In this document: positions 1 through 10,994 of the stretch, one piece after another
Layout of the letters: each line of letters starts with the position of its first letter
How positions within the stretch are numbered: the first letter of the stretch is position 1
NCBI GenBank assembly: GCA_014338405.1
Contig: JTDE01000267.1
Location: 138,557-202,556 of the forward strand
Direction: 5' to 3'
Origin: Paragonimus skrjabini miyazakii
Lineage: Eukaryota; Platyhelminthes; Trematoda; Plagiorchiida; Troglotrematidae
DNA: 64,000 nucleotides
Translations under genes and position numbers: made by a program
The notes under the pieces: model-generated
Told to the model about the DNA's origin: nothing
The model's database searches: none
The model's input: the letters and a program-made list of their open reading frames with translations, nothing else

Positions 1-105
1 CATGAGGAGACCGTGTTGACCACTGCGTCGTTGATCTCACACTAAGCACGACCGAATTATCGTATGTGAACGCTCAACCACTTTCGCTTGTGAGTAATGA
101 TCAGG
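1..105 (-). repeat. tRNA-like dispersed repeat, copy A (cut by window edge)
   Basis: This is the first of three related copies (others at 4575-4690 and 6895-7140). Read on the minus strand it carries a stretch at 29-19 that resembles a polymerase III A box, and the block GAATTATC next to a GGTCGTGC-like block is shared with copy B. The B-box end lies outside the window. The conserved sequence extends on the upstream side of the A box, so the repeat is not simply a tRNA head followed by a tail. It is probably a tRNA-derived SINE or a composite of one; family membership is inferred from the three local copies only. Confidence 0.5.
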
Positions 106-2814
106 TTGCCCGATCGTCTCGAAATGGAGACACAGTTACTGTCTGTTAACTCCAATCGATAACCCCGCGATTAGGACTTCCTAGAAAGGTCGAGATCTCC
201 GATCTCATTAAACCTGCTAGGCGATATTTTAACCAAATCCCCGACTACTCATTAGTAAATGAATAACTAACAGGAGTTGTTTGAACCTCACAAAATCTCG
301 TTTGAAAAGATTAAGGCAGAGGAAATTTAACTGTTGACTTTTGAAACAGAGCGAGGGCCTATGTGGATTTCGACTGGCTTGATTATCAAAATGCTGTTCA
401 TGAGATTCTATGCAAGTTGATTGTGTGTACTTCAGTTAATTCTTCAGTGATTTTAAAACCGTAGTGCTACATGTTCTGCGACCAGAAATGCATTCGACTT
501 GCAAACTACGTGTTCCGCGCACGGTAGAAAAGTTCCAATATGTCAGACTATATTTTAGGAGCAGAAAAAATGCGTAGACTGCAATTTTGTAAACTGCAGT
601 CTACTGGCGGACAGCCAGCATATTCCTTCAGAAAATAAAAGACAGAAAACTTGGGAATCTTCGAGGACATAAGAAACCTTATTTTATACCACCTAAATGT
701 CACGCTTAAGATGAAATCATTCGATCTTAAGATCCACAAATTTGGCAGAACAAAAGTTGACATGTTGTAGTTTTGTATTTGGGGTTAGGGTTTTTTGTTA
801 ACTCAGTAGACAACCTCTGGTCTCAAAGAAACGATAGCTGAATTTCAAACTTTATAAGTTTGTTAGCTGGGGGTCTGACTGTTGATAGTTGAGTAGTAAG
901 ATGTTGAAAATGAACATGGCTCAGCATTGCCAGGAGAATGAAGTGATAACCGGTGCGCCAGACACATAGGTGGCTGGCCCTAGTTAGTAAGTCAGTAATA
1001 ATAATTTTTCTCTTAGTAGTTACCAGGTCTCATCACGTCACATCCAAAGGTTCCCATAACCTATACCTGAACTGATCGTCCTTTGACTGCATAATTCACC
1101 TTCATGCTTGCAAAAAGAATTCGTATGGAGCTCACAGCCCCCAAAGTTACCATCGCGTCATGTGCGTTAGAAGGTATCACGCCACCGACCAAAAGGCGAT
1201 GACGTATTAGATGAGGATAACTTTGACCACTTCGTAATGACTTATTATGAAGTAGTCGAACCACGTCAGTGGTCAGTCCATTCCACATTTCCGCTTACTG
1301 ATTCTACAATCGCAGGCGAGAAACTAAGTACCTCCTTTGGCCTGGTAGAGAGTTAACAGCCAAGTTCCCATCACCTCTTGTCTTCTGTTTGAAACATACC
1401 CACTCGTCAGTTACGAAGATTGGGTGTTCCGTAATAATGCTATGACAGCATGTCTTTACTAACTGAGGTATTTGTGAGTGGCTCATGATGCCATTTATTT
1501 TGGAAAACACTGCAGAATGTGACAAGTTAACCCATTTTCCTTGTTTTCTTTAGACATTTACTTTGATGATGCACACTGATTCCATTCGGCAGGGGATGGG
1601 AATTAGGTACCCTGTTTACTGATAATCAGTCAGAGCTCTGGGCGCTATCGGCTGAAATACACTTACAATTGTTTATAGTTTTCCCATTCAAGTATGTGAT
1701 TAACTCAGTCCCTCGTACAAAAGAACACCAAACGTGAGTCTTCCCCTAGAATGGACTAATCGGTAGTATATATTTTAGCACGCCTGATGTATTTGAGTCG
1801 GCTGGCCGCAATGCTGATAAACGAAGTGTGCACAAACTGGAAACTCAATGAGACAGCGTTTTTCAACATTTGAGATCCTACGGACAGTTTAGTAAAGGGA
1901 AAAAACAAACAAGCTTGAACCGAAGGCTAAGTATGGTCAATAGCCAAAGTGGTGTCAAGTATACAACAACCTACTGTTTACATAATCTTTGTTATGAGAG
2001 GTACTCAAAACCAGATTTCAGTTTTTAAAAATCTCTGCTGGTTACTGAATAAATTACCATATGTAAACGTTCAGCCAAATGCTTTTATGAGTAAGGAACA
2101 AGGTGAAGGGTGCTTTCGTGAGCAGACTCAAATGTTGTTCTTTCAAATGCAGCCAGTAACTGTTTGTTCTTAACGTACGGTCCACCTATATCTACGTTCC
2201 TGCATGTGCACACCTGCTGGAGACATCCGAGACAGATTACCCTGTCACAGTGACCGAAGTCAAAGGATGCCTGCGCTTTAAACCATCACCCAAAGTGGCT
2301 TACGCTGCACCACTTGCGGTTCCACTCACACACCACGTATCCGGCGTAAACTCGAAGGAATAAGACCAGTAGGTGTGTGAGTGAGGCCTTTGTATCCAGC
2401 CGGCCAATGTTGGTTAACCAACTGAATGGCTACCAAGAAAAGGAAACCCTTATCTCTCGGAAAATTAACAGTGAGAGAGACTGCAATGACAAGATCTATA
2501 CTAGGAAGAAAGATATGTAAAATGTAATATAAGAAGCATTTTAGGAGCATTCCAGAGAGGATAAGGGCGAAAAACAAAATTCAGATTGGACCACGAAAAG
2601 AACAGGCAACCCATTCATCAAACAATACATCAACAAAGCTGAAGAAAAGAATGGGTATAAAGCCGCAGTCACCCAATCTTCTGAAAAGAGGAGCGGATTA
2701 GTTACCGAATGACCATGGTCTTGGTCGATGCAATAATTAACAAAAATAGAATGGATATACCGATTGACCCACTTGAGCCTCACATATTCGTCGTCTCTTC
2801 GCCGACGGTGAACT
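106..2814. other. No recognisable gene
   Basis: Only short open frames (below 100 codons) are present, no more than expected by chance in AT-rich DNA. I recognised no protein motif, RNA or repeat here, apart from a 12-bp inverted pair at 2323-2334 and 2372-2383 that looks incidental. Probably intergenic or intronic. Confidence 0.5.
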
Positions 2815-3530
2815 ATGAGCACGCTGGTGACCAACTAATCCCAGACGGCCAGCGCATTCGCGGCCGCACACATCGTAACGCCATACGGTCATGTCACCGC
2901 GACCTATGGCACCAGCGGTTCCCTTGCGTACCGCGCGATAACTGCTCGTTGAACCCGTGGACGTCCGTCCGAATTGTATTCCTCCAGATAGTTCGGCTCA
3001 ACACTAAGTTTTCCCAACATCTACAATCAATTTTACAGCGTGAAAGACTTACCTGCACAGCATCCTGGTGTCTCAGCTTCCGATCACCAAAATTTCGCTT
3101 ACCTGATCTCAGTTGTCCATACGACACCTGCTTCGGGATACGATCATCGTCCATCCGACGGACGTGACCCAGACAACGAAGCTGACTCAACATCAGCAGG
3201 GCTTCCAGCCCGTTCATGTCCGCCCGCCGCAGTAATTCAGTGTTCCGAACCATGTCCGACCACCGAATAACCAAGATGCGTCTCGGACATTGCAAGTGAA
3301 AGTGGCTCAGATGGCGCACGTTCCGCTGATACAAGGTCCACGTGTCACTGCCGTACAACAGTATAGACAGCACCATTGAGTTGTAGACAAAGAGCTTAGT
3401 GCTCGGCTTCAGACTGTGGTTCCTCCAAACACATCTTTCAAGACGTCCGAATGTAGTACTAGCCTTCGTGACACGAACTCTCAACTCGCAGTCCACGGAC
3501 AGACCGGTGGATGGATTGCTACCCAACTAG
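2815..3530 (-). mobile_element. RTE-like non-LTR retrotransposon, 3' end of reverse transcriptase ORF
   Basis: A 210-codon open frame (3526-2894) encodes the region downstream of the reverse transcriptase catalytic core found in RTE-like elements. Diagnostic stretches in order are a SVDCELRVRVTKA-like segment, LLYGSDTWTL, a RRILVIRWSDMVRNTELL segment, QLRCLGHVRRMDDDRIPKQ, and a WENLVLSRTIWR segment. After a frame change, about 2885-2815 encodes a degenerate C2H2-like finger (VCGREC...GLVGHQRAH); the expected first cysteine is a tyrosine. The catalytic FADD region is absent upstream, where stops occur at once. This is a 5'-truncated, dead copy. The open frame on the opposite strand here is a shadow. 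Family assignment rests on motif recall, without a database search. Confidence 0.85.
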
Positions 3531-3855
3531 CAGAATTCTGCGAAGCTGCTGACAACATCCCCATCAACACGGATTTGGGACGAAGGTGCATAGATAGCAC
3601 CTCTGACCAGAAAAGGCTACAAACGTACATAAATATGTTCTCAGCGTTCATAAAAAAGTAATTCATTATTATCGCCCTAAGCCTGGTGGGAATATAATAA
3701 CACTTTGAAACGGCCCCTAGAAGAGCAGCTAAAAACCCCTGGTGAAAGATAGTTATAGTAGTTGATGTCTGTAGCCTAAGGAATATTCGGGGTCGAAACC
3801 TATAGAGCTTCTTGTCATTACCCTAACGACTGTTATCAGCTACGAAGGCAAAGAA

Positions 3856-4260
3856 TTACAACACGAATCCTGCGCTAAAGAAAATGTGTGTAAGGATTAA
3901 GTCACTGCGGAGCCTTCGAAACTCGAGTGGCTGAAGATCAAGAATTTCACGACGAGACTCGTGGAAGGAATGCCACAAGTCAGTGACCATTTTGATGGCT
4001 ACTCGCTGGACAAGTTCAACGGCGGGTCTATCTTTTTTCAAGCCGGTGTGTACTACTCGATTAGCATACTCAAGCAGTGGTCTTATGTAGACCCCGTAAA
4101 GCATTTGAACGGCATGTCTATGCGGAGAAAGGCACTTTTTATCATCCAAAAGGTTCAAAATATCTTTTAGAGGCCATCTGGTGGTGATAAAAGAAAGATA
4201 AACCAGATGACATTCAAATCCCCTGGTCATTTTTCAGGTCAGCTTTTGCGATATCTAGTA
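3856..4260 (-). mobile_element. CR1/Jockey-like reverse transcriptase, C-terminal fragment
   Basis: The minus-strand frame 4230-3856 encodes the thumb-side tail of a CR1/Jockey-type reverse transcriptase. Visible landmarks are LYGVYIRPLLEYANRVVHTG, then KDRPAVELVQRVAIKMVTDL, then ILDLQPLEFRRLRSDLILTH, the usual YVRPxLEY...iErVQRxATKmv...L.PLeyRRlRgDLi series. The preceding reverse transcriptase core lies at 4975-4690 on the same strand, so the two are probably one element separated by about 430 bp. Part of that gap (4430-4560) may be degenerate coding sequence and part is the tRNA-like repeat. The fragment is truncated and carries no complete ORF. The flank 3667-3855 shows nothing recognisable. 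Confidence 0.82.
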
Positions 4261-4574
4261 TACTGTACGCACTATGTATCAGGAATAGGTTCCCGATGTC
4301 TCCTCCGACCGACACATGTGCACATCTGCTGTCGTTTAGAGGGAAAATCTAGTCATCCGACTAGCATTTAATACAGCCAAGGTCAATCTGTAATGCATAA
4401 GGATCACATGCATTCCAGATTTTTGATTCGTCAACATAAGGAGAGTTTCAAGTTGAACATCACCCACAATTGATCGCAGCTGTCGCATCCCCATAGACTA
4501 TCCAGTCGGCCCCTTTCGAACACAGGAAGCACTAGACTCGAGTTTCGCTCTCATTAGAGCTCGTCAGTAGTGCA

Positions 4575-4690
4575 TATCATCGCCACCGCCGGGACTTGAA
4601 CCACGGACATGCTGTTCATGAGGCAACCGTGTTTACCACTGCGCCATTGACCTCACGTTAGGCACGACCGAATTATCACATGTGAAAGGA
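4575..4690 (-). repeat. tRNA-like dispersed repeat, copy B, with A and B boxes
   Basis: On the minus strand this copy has a good polymerase III A box (TGGCGCAGTGGT, 4646-4635) and, 32 nt further on, a good B box (GGTTCAAGTCC, 4602-4592). These are the internal promoter elements of tRNA genes and tRNA-derived SINEs. A full tRNA cloverleaf does not form: the T-stem and acceptor pairing are poor, so this is a repeat rather than a working tRNA gene. Homology with copy A also covers sequence upstream of the A box. The copy sits exactly where the CR1-like reverse transcriptase breaks off after its YINDLP motif. Confidence 0.62.
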
Positions 4691-4975
4691 GATTATTGCT
4701 AGAAATAAGGTCCGGAAGGTCATTGATATATACCGCAAACAACGGTGGATCGAGTAAGAATCTTTGAGGAACACCAACGGAGATTGGGGATGGAGAAGTA
4801 AGGTCTGATCCGGTTTTTACTCGAAAAATTCTGTTACCAGCAGATAACCTCTACTTGGATGCCATAAGCTTCCAGTTTATGTACAACAGAACTGTGTGGG
4901 ACACGATCGAAAGCTTCGGCAAAGCCGAAGATGGTATCCGAGATGTCTTTTGTCTTTTGTCTTTATCAAGCCATC
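4690..4975 (-). mobile_element. CR1/Jockey-like reverse transcriptase core fragment
   Basis: Read on the minus strand, about 4945-4850 encodes FGFAEAFDRVPHSSVVHKL followed by EAYGI, the FdKAFDrVpH motif of non-LTR reverse transcriptases. After an in-frame stop and a frame change, about 4775-4695 encodes GVPQRFLLDPPLFAVYINDLP, which corresponds to the GVPQGSvLGPlLFavYINDLP motif. Several glycines and serines of that motif are lost. The reading ends a few residues later, just before the FADD catalytic motif would come, at the edge of the tRNA-like repeat. The copy is non-functional. It probably belongs to the same element as 3856-4260. Confidence 0.85.
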
Positions 4976-4989
4976 CATAAAGGTAACAT

Positions 4990-5640
4990 TCATTATCATC
5001 ACAGATAGCAACGGATCAGTGGTATTCACTGATGCCAAACTGACAGACGACTATCAGAATGGGAAAACAGGTGCACGCATACATGCACACACGCACACAA
5101 TCGCTCACTCAGGTGAACCGTCCCGTTTCGGTTGCAAAGGTCACGTACTCATTCTGCCCACCGTTCCCAGACAGGCTTTGTCCTTTTCTCATCTGCTTGT
5201 TATTGGTTCATTTTCAAGTTGAACATGTTATTGGTTCATTGATCCGTTCGACGTAAACCCAGTTCATCATTTCATGTAATGCACTTGTATGCGGGCTCAA
5301 CCAGGATACACAGGGTTCATCCTGCATCCCTTAAGTTCTTACTTCAGTGCGTAGTGCAGGCATAACACAAATTTTCAGCCAGGTTAACTCAGACACTTGA
5401 CTTTACTTGATTTTACTTGTGGTAAGTCAGCCGTAACCGATATGAGGTTAATGGTTGCTACGTACAAATGTGTATCGGAGTGGTATGGATATACAATAAC
5501 GCAAGAATATTCAAAATTACTGCTTTTTTTTGTAAAAGCAGCTAGTTGAAGAGACTATCTAAAGACGAAATTAGCAGTCTAAAAGAAATGTTCAAGTTGA
5601 TGCGCGTATTTCGTCCTTAGTTGTAATCACTTTCTTTGCG
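4990..5640. other. No recognisable gene
   Basis: Short frames only. A CA-rich patch (about 5070-5105, repeated CACAC/GCAC) is the only visible low-complexity feature. Confidence 0.45.
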
Positions 5641-5650
5641 AGTATAAACG

Positions 5651-5863
5651 ATGGCTAGATGGCTAAAAATGTGCGTTTGCGGTTCAGTGATTCTGTTTAT
5701 AAACATTCTTTTAGTCACTGATCGACGCAGTTGCAGAAATTTTTGTTATAACTTTTGTTACAGTCGTAAGGGAAGTGAATTCGTTCAACCACAGTTCAAT
5801 TTAAAGTTTCATAGAGCAATTCGTGCATATCAGTGTACAACTTTCTGTCAGCTGTACAAATGA
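5651..5863 (+). CDS. Possible small secreted or membrane-anchored peptide (70 aa)
   Basis: The frame starts at an ATG in a reasonable context (AAACGATGG) and runs 70 codons. Residues 1-24 (MARWLKMCVCGSVILFINIL and on) look like a signal peptide or first membrane helix: a basic start followed by a hydrophobic run. The remainder has five cysteines (CRNFCYNFC, then CTTFC near the end) and several arginines, which would suit a small disulphide-rich secreted peptide. The start also loosely resembles the first helix of a tetraspanin, in which case only the first exon would be seen. Frames of this size arise by chance here, so the call is weak. No family recognised. Confidence 0.22.
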   Translation: MARWLKMCVCGSVILFINILLVTDRRSCRNFCYNFCYSRKGSEFVQPQFNLKFHRAIRAYQCTTFCQLYK

Positions 5864-6894
5864 AGAGATGGAGATATCTTGAAAAACGATTTATGTCGGG
5901 AAGATCGAAATTTTACTTAAAACTACTGAGCCTGATTTACGCTTTCCAAATTAGTTCCAACAGTATTATCAGGGAAAAGTGATGTTTATACATATACTGA
6001 TTGCCTCATTCAGTATCGTGCTTACTGGGACATCTCAGAATTACGGAATCAGCACAAAAATAGCAGCTTTTTAATAAACTTTTAAGAAACGGAAGCAGAA
6101 TAGATTATCATTTATCTACGTAAATTGTTATAACATGCCCAATATGCCGTATGGTCTGTCGTCTGTATTTGGGGTCAGTGATTTGGAGTTCCATATAAAC
6201 TTAAGTCACTCATTTGGGGAGTAGAATTTACCTCTGGTCATAAATACATGGTGTCCTGTTTGAAAGAGGTGGGAAAAGATAACTGGAATAACAGCCGAGT
6301 GAACGATAATTGCTGTTTACTTTTGATACATTTAACTTAGTTTAAAAAAAATTGCAGAACGACACTATGTGTGAGCAACTGTTTTCAGTATCGGTCAGAC
6401 ATTTAGTGACCACGCTGTTGATGAATCTGACCAAATTGGCATAGAGATAAGTTGAGTGGTGTTCTTGGATCCGTTTTATCAGTGGCCTCATTGTTGAAAA
6501 AAGCTTTTCTGCACTACAGGAAAAAGAAAATGAAGATATAAGTGCTGACTGACTCAGTACATTGAGTTTACCACTAAGCTTCGGCGTTTGCATTGAGACG
6601 AGATGAAAGTGTCAGTTATTATTATTGAATAGTGGGTGCATGTATATGACTTTCATTTGAGGCAGTTAAATTTTGTGAATAGACTACAATCATGCTTTAG
6701 GTTATTAAGCGCTGGATATCTTTTCATATGCAAAGGAAATTTTCATTATTTCAAAGATAAATCAACAGACGAGGCTTCTCGAAATTCGGTTGATATAAAT
6801 TGAACATCACTGAAAGCCGACTCCGTTTTCCATTAAACATTTTGGCTGGCCTTTTTCAAAAAATGGTACTATACTCGAGTTACACTCATATTGC
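5864..6894. other. No recognisable gene
   Basis: AT-rich sequence with short frames only. Nothing identified on either strand. Confidence 0.45.
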
Positions 6895-7140
6895 AGCTAG
6901 TCAGTATCGCCCGTCTTTGCCATGGCCAGGGCTAGACAGGCCACGAACTCATGAGGCAGCCATGATGACCACTATGCCATTGACTTTTTTATCTAAGGCG
7001 GCTGAATTATCTTATAAGAAATTTCAGCCATGTCCGATTGTGAGTAACGCTCAACTAGTACAGACGGGCTAACTGTACTATGGAGTCTAGGCACCCAAGC
7101 GTAGGACCGGAGTTCAAACCCAGGTTAGCTAAGGATGTAC
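6895..7140 (-). repeat. tRNA-like dispersed repeat, copy C (longer, degenerate)
   Basis: On the minus strand the A-box-like TGGCATAGTGGT (6979-6968) and the following GCCTCATGA block match copies A and B. The GATAATTC block upstream of the A box is also kept. The B-box equivalent has decayed. Copy C runs further upstream: 7030-7045 keeps the GAGCGTTACTCACAA-like block seen near copy A. Another segment, about 7080-7130 read on the plus strand, contains a GAGTTCAAACC motif resembling a second B box. The repeat may therefore be composite or dimeric. No coding function. Confidence 0.5.
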
Positions 7141-7144
7141 ACTA

Positions 7145-7812
7145 CTGGCGAGCTGAAGGAAAAGTAAAACTCGTGACTAGTGCTTCTTTTCAGACAAAGC
7201 CATCTGATAATCTGTGGAACTGCAATAGATACAATCAGCTGTGAGTGACGTTCAGTTTATGTAAACCAAAATCTCCACTACACACAAGTAATTGAAACAT
7301 AGCATAACAAGTCAATGAGTCCCGTGAATTCAATTTGGAGGGAGGTCCCAATCGTGAGGTCATCCATGAGAGTTAACAAATGAATCTGTTCTCGTGTCTA
7401 ATAATCCAAAAGTTACTCACGATAAACTGTAGCTTAGTGATTGCAAAATGATAACTCAGTCTTGTTTAATGTGAGACCCATGACACATTGGTCAGTATCA
7501 GAATTCCTTTATTTTTAAGAGGCAGAAGATTATGAAAAGTTTCATGCTGCCCGAGTAATTGCATCTTACCAGGAGCGTTAGGTTGTAAGTTTGCAATAAC
7601 CGCTTGTAGGTTACACCTGGTAAAGGCTACGCGGTTGCACTTCTGTTACAAATTAAGGGTGATATAGGAATGCACTTCCTCAAATAATTGAGCTGTAGCA
7701 TATAAAGCGTGCTTACAAATTCGTGGTGCTAAAAGATAATTCATCTAGTGTGAGTGAAAACATGTTTACATTATTATGACTTGACTACCGATAATTCTAG
7801 TTAAACCACGAA
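7145..7812. other. No recognisable gene
   Basis: Nothing identifiable; probably intergenic or 5' flank of the exon candidate that follows. Confidence 0.4.
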
Positions 7813-7863
7813 ATGATTTGCCAGCAGGTGCGTTTGAGAGAACTTCTATTCCAAACTTTGCAG

Positions 7864-8040
7864 ATGTTTGTATACCTCAACATGGCACACGAGACTCAAA
7901 ACGTACCAAAAACTGATCAGTCACAACACGTTGTTGACGGGTTGACAGGGAAGGAACGCAATAAAGCGCGTGATCAAGTGTACCTATTTTTACCGGAACA
8001 AAAGTTGAAAAGCTACCAAACTGCACGGCAAGCTTTGTCA
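7864..8040 (+). CDS. Candidate coding exon, 59 codons, unknown protein
   Basis: A pyrimidine-rich stretch ending TTTGCAG (to 7863) precedes an open frame that ends at a TCA|GTGAGA donor (8041), giving an exon of 177 nt with phase 0 at both ends. The same frame is open back to an ATG at 7813, so 7813 could instead be the start of a first exon. The product is hydrophilic and rich in Q, K and R (for example LTGKERNKARDQVYLFLPEQ, then KLKSYQTARQALS), and it looks like cytoplasmic protein sequence. I do not recognise a domain. It may belong to the same gene as 10601-10994, but the splice phases (phase 0 out, phase 1 needed) do not join directly, so at least one further exon would be required. Confidence 0.35.
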
Positions 8041-9520
8041 GTGAGAGATCTCTAACATAAATTACGGTCAACCCTTCATTTAGGCTCACCATTTCTTCAC
8101 TTACGTATGGACTTAAAGCTGAGTGCTGACGTCATCGTTACAAATAATAAAACTGAACAGATTATAATGCTTAGACGGCTCCAGTTTTTGAGGCGTCTTC
8201 AGCTAGTTAATATCGTAACAGAAAAATCGATCTCCTTACTCGTGCACCATCGTGTCCTTGTGAGGTTGTTCAGAAAGATTAACCACAAGATGATTATTTT
8301 AATTGCCGTTTTCTTGAACTTTTCAACACCGTTGATGACAGTAAAGCTCCACAGTCCAACTTTGTTCTATTGTCGAAAATATCGTGTACTTCTTGGTACC
8401 ACATAAACGCGTCATGTAAAAATACGATAGTTTAGCAATCCGTAGTAATTTTTCGGAAATATCGATATATGTTGCAACGCACGTAAAATAATTTGCCGCC
8501 CTCTGTGTTGTCTAAGTTAAGCTCCACCACACGTCTTGCCTCATAATCAGTTGCGCCAAATTTGATTATTCAGCCGCGTAAAATGCCCTTGATATTATTC
8601 GGGAAATCGTGAGGATCTTTACTTAATACGTTTAAATGACTGGGCTTAAGTATTTTGCAGTTCAAACCCGGGAGCAAATTCTTGGCAGTATACTTATGCA
8701 AGATGTTTGGTGGTAGGGGAAGTTCTCATCCTGCAGTGCACTGACGGTTCTATTTGTACACTAGAGCTATGAAATTCGGCCAAATTAGCATTACGTGTCA
8801 CATTGTCTTACGTGATCACAAAACGCCAAATCCAACCGGGTGATCTCCTTTTAACAGTTATCAGCAATGGCCTAAATAAACTTTCTCTCGTCCATAGTGC
8901 TTTGATTGCAGAATTTTTGACGAAATGCTAACACAAGATGGTGGGCCAATGCGCCTTTTGGTTAAGAACCTGATTTCCTGAAGTCGTTCCAACTATTCCA
9001 TCACGAAAAGCGCCACACACCACTCTGGATTATGTCAATATCAGTCAGCAAAGTTTAATTAGGAGCAATTTTCTGAGGCTCGAATTTAAACCAAATTGTA
9101 AGAATAGAGCGGACGGTTACTAATCCCTGAAACCAGTAAGTATTCAAATGTTGCTGACGTTTTCGTTTCTTCTGTGTAGCTTTTTCACTGTTTCAAAACA
9201 TGCTAGTCATATTTGAAGAAAGCACACAGTTAACAGTGATCAAATTAAACAACTTTTTTGACTTGTAGTTAAATGTACCGTTTTATTACATTATGAGCTC
9301 AAACGTTCACAACCTGTTTCTTTGATAATTTCAGTACGATGTCTCCACGTGTTAAACCTGAGAACTTGTTATCTTACTTTACCTGTATATAATAAACCTG
9401 TGCACAACGTTAGTTCCCCTAAATCCGGGATCTGAGAAGCTTCCTGTGATGTTTTGTCATTTTTTTCTATGTCAACAGACGATGTAAATTTCATGTCGGT
9501 TCGTTTGATTTTAAGTTAGT
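8041..9520. other. Probably intron or intergenic; one 99-codon frame of doubtful meaning
   Basis: A plus-strand frame at 8107-8406 starts at an ATG and is lysine/leucine rich, but it has no convincing splice sites or motif. Its length is within what chance produces in this composition. The rest shows nothing. Confidence 0.35.
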
Positions 9521-9890
9521 GTAATACTCGGAATTAGGGACTTCGAATAGCTCTAGAAATCGTACTCGGATTGAAACCTTTCACGCAAGTAATAAGCAGA
9601 AGACCTCGTATTGGTTGCAGTAAGCAGTTCATATTCGTGAGACAAGAAGCCGAATTTATGGATGTACAACAGTATTAAAGAAATCACAATCACTCATTGA
9701 CTGATCATATGGACACATACAAAGTCACAAACTAAACGTTAATTGGTGCAATACGGAACAAAGAAATAAGCGAATAACAGAAGGCGTAATATTGATACTG
9801 TACGGCCAATCGTGATGTAGTATCTTCAACGTGACGTTTGGGTTGGTCTCTTGTTAGAATTCCTATTGTGTCGGGGTTTGGATAAGCGAT
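9521..9890 (+). repeat. Dispersed non-coding repeat, arm 1
   Basis: This stretch is the reverse complement of 33118-33487. The alignment is collinear over at least 300 bp with a single 1-bp indel near one end, and I count only a handful of mismatches per 100 bp. Weak similarity may continue to about 9930 on one side. No open frame of note, no terminal inverted repeats and no tRNA-like boxes are visible. It is best described as two copies of an unclassified interspersed repeat, or a segment duplicated in inverted orientation about 23 kb away. Confidence 0.85.
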
Positions 9891-10600
9891 GAGTCGGGTA
9901 AAACTTTCATCACAGTTAGTCTGATGTAAGTGGAGTACCTCGGACGGAAAACGGCTTCCGTATAATGCAGGCTTTTCATCCGTGGTGGCGTTTCATCTCC
10001 ACGGAGGGTATTCTGACCTTACGGAAACCTGTGAATGAATCAATCTGAGTAAGAGAACGTGTTACTTCGTCGTAGACATGTCGTCATGACAAACGTTGAG
10101 GGCAAATGAGGACTGTTTTTGGTATCATAATTATTAAACCTGTAAATAAAATTATGCCATCCAGCAGCCGCTGCTCACAGCTTTCCATGACAACCTTATG
10201 ACCATCGTATATTAGGGAATAATCACGTGCCTACGCAAAACCTAGCTTTGTCTACAGCTTGGTCGTATGCAACAATAAAAAAATAGCAATAAATTTCACA
10301 GTGTTACAACTTTTATTACACTGCGACTTGTGACGGCTGTATTACGAGCGAAGCACTCACGGATTACCCAGATCTGAAAACCAACTAACGCTGGATTGAA
10401 GCCAAGAACAGTTGCTTACCACAATTGTGTCACCTGGATATTGTAACAGGTTACAAAGTGCAGTATGAGTAAAATGTTTACTATTTGCGGAACGCTGTAC
10501 AGTTATCCTGGTGTCGTTTACACATTTGTAGGTGGCCCTCTCCTTGTGCAATATTTGTCTTCCTTTGCTCCGGTCATTTGATATATCTTTTTTTCTTCAG
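9891..10600. other. No recognisable gene; likely intron upstream of the next exon
   Basis: No motif or repeat identified. The last 20 bases are a pyrimidine-rich tract ending TTTTTTCTTCAG, which acts as the acceptor of the following exon candidate. Confidence 0.4.
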
Positions 10601-10803
10601 TACCCAAGAAACCTGATTGTGACCAGCACCGATCAGCGAGGCAGTATAAATTGAAGGCACGCGTCCGACGCTTATCTGAATCCTTGCCACTTGTTTACTG
10701 GATGACAAGAACGCTTTCTTTCACAGAGCCGTGGTGCAGGTTTCAGTCGAGTCAAGTTCAAGAACTGGTATCACTGAAACTTGCGAATGACAAGTTGATG
10801 AGT
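10601..10803 (+). CDS. Candidate coding exon, unknown protein
   Basis: The exon is bounded by an excellent acceptor (TTTTTTTCTTCAG, ending 10600) and an excellent donor (AGT|GTAAGT at 10804). Only one of the three frames is open: two leftover bases, then 67 codons, ending in phase 0. The product begins PKKPDCDQHRSARQYKLKAR and includes LVYWMTRTLSFTEPWCRFQ; it is basic and mixed, without a signal or membrane segment. It splices in frame to 10911-10994 across a 107-nt intron. No domain recognised. The case rests on the combined splice signals and matching phase. Confidence 0.5.
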
Positions 10804-10910
10804 GTAAGTTCATCAGCTTAGACTTCTAAAGTTTGAAGGTTTTTACAGACGTTTCTTGTAAATTAGTGAATTCAATGACCAGTATGGAAACATTTTGTTT
10901 TATTGTGCAG

Positions 10911-10994
10911 ATTCCCTCTGGGAAGGATTTTCCAATTTTGCTCCCTCAGACGCGTTCAGTGTATGATCCTGGTAGGGTTCTTCTTTTAAATAAA
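10911..10994 (+). CDS. Candidate coding exon, continuation of 10601-10803
   Basis: A tract ending TTTTATTGTGCAG precedes 84 nt that are open in phase 0 and end at AAA|GTAAGT. The 28 residues (IPSGKDFPILLPQTRSVYDP, then GRVLLLNK) continue the previous exon in frame, adding to the credibility of both. The exon ends in phase 0. The next exon found on this strand, 12413-12629, needs one incoming extra base in a different phase, so an exon between is missing or the gene ends differently. Confidence 0.5.

Noticed and set aside
2323..2383. 12-bp inverted repeat CACTCACACACC / GGTGTGTGAGTG
   Set aside because: Low-complexity CA/GT sequence with a 37-nt loop; likely incidental.
2709..3167. 152-codon plus-strand frame
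   Set aside because: It is the antisense shadow of the RTE-like coding fragment, whose minus-strand motifs are unmistakable.
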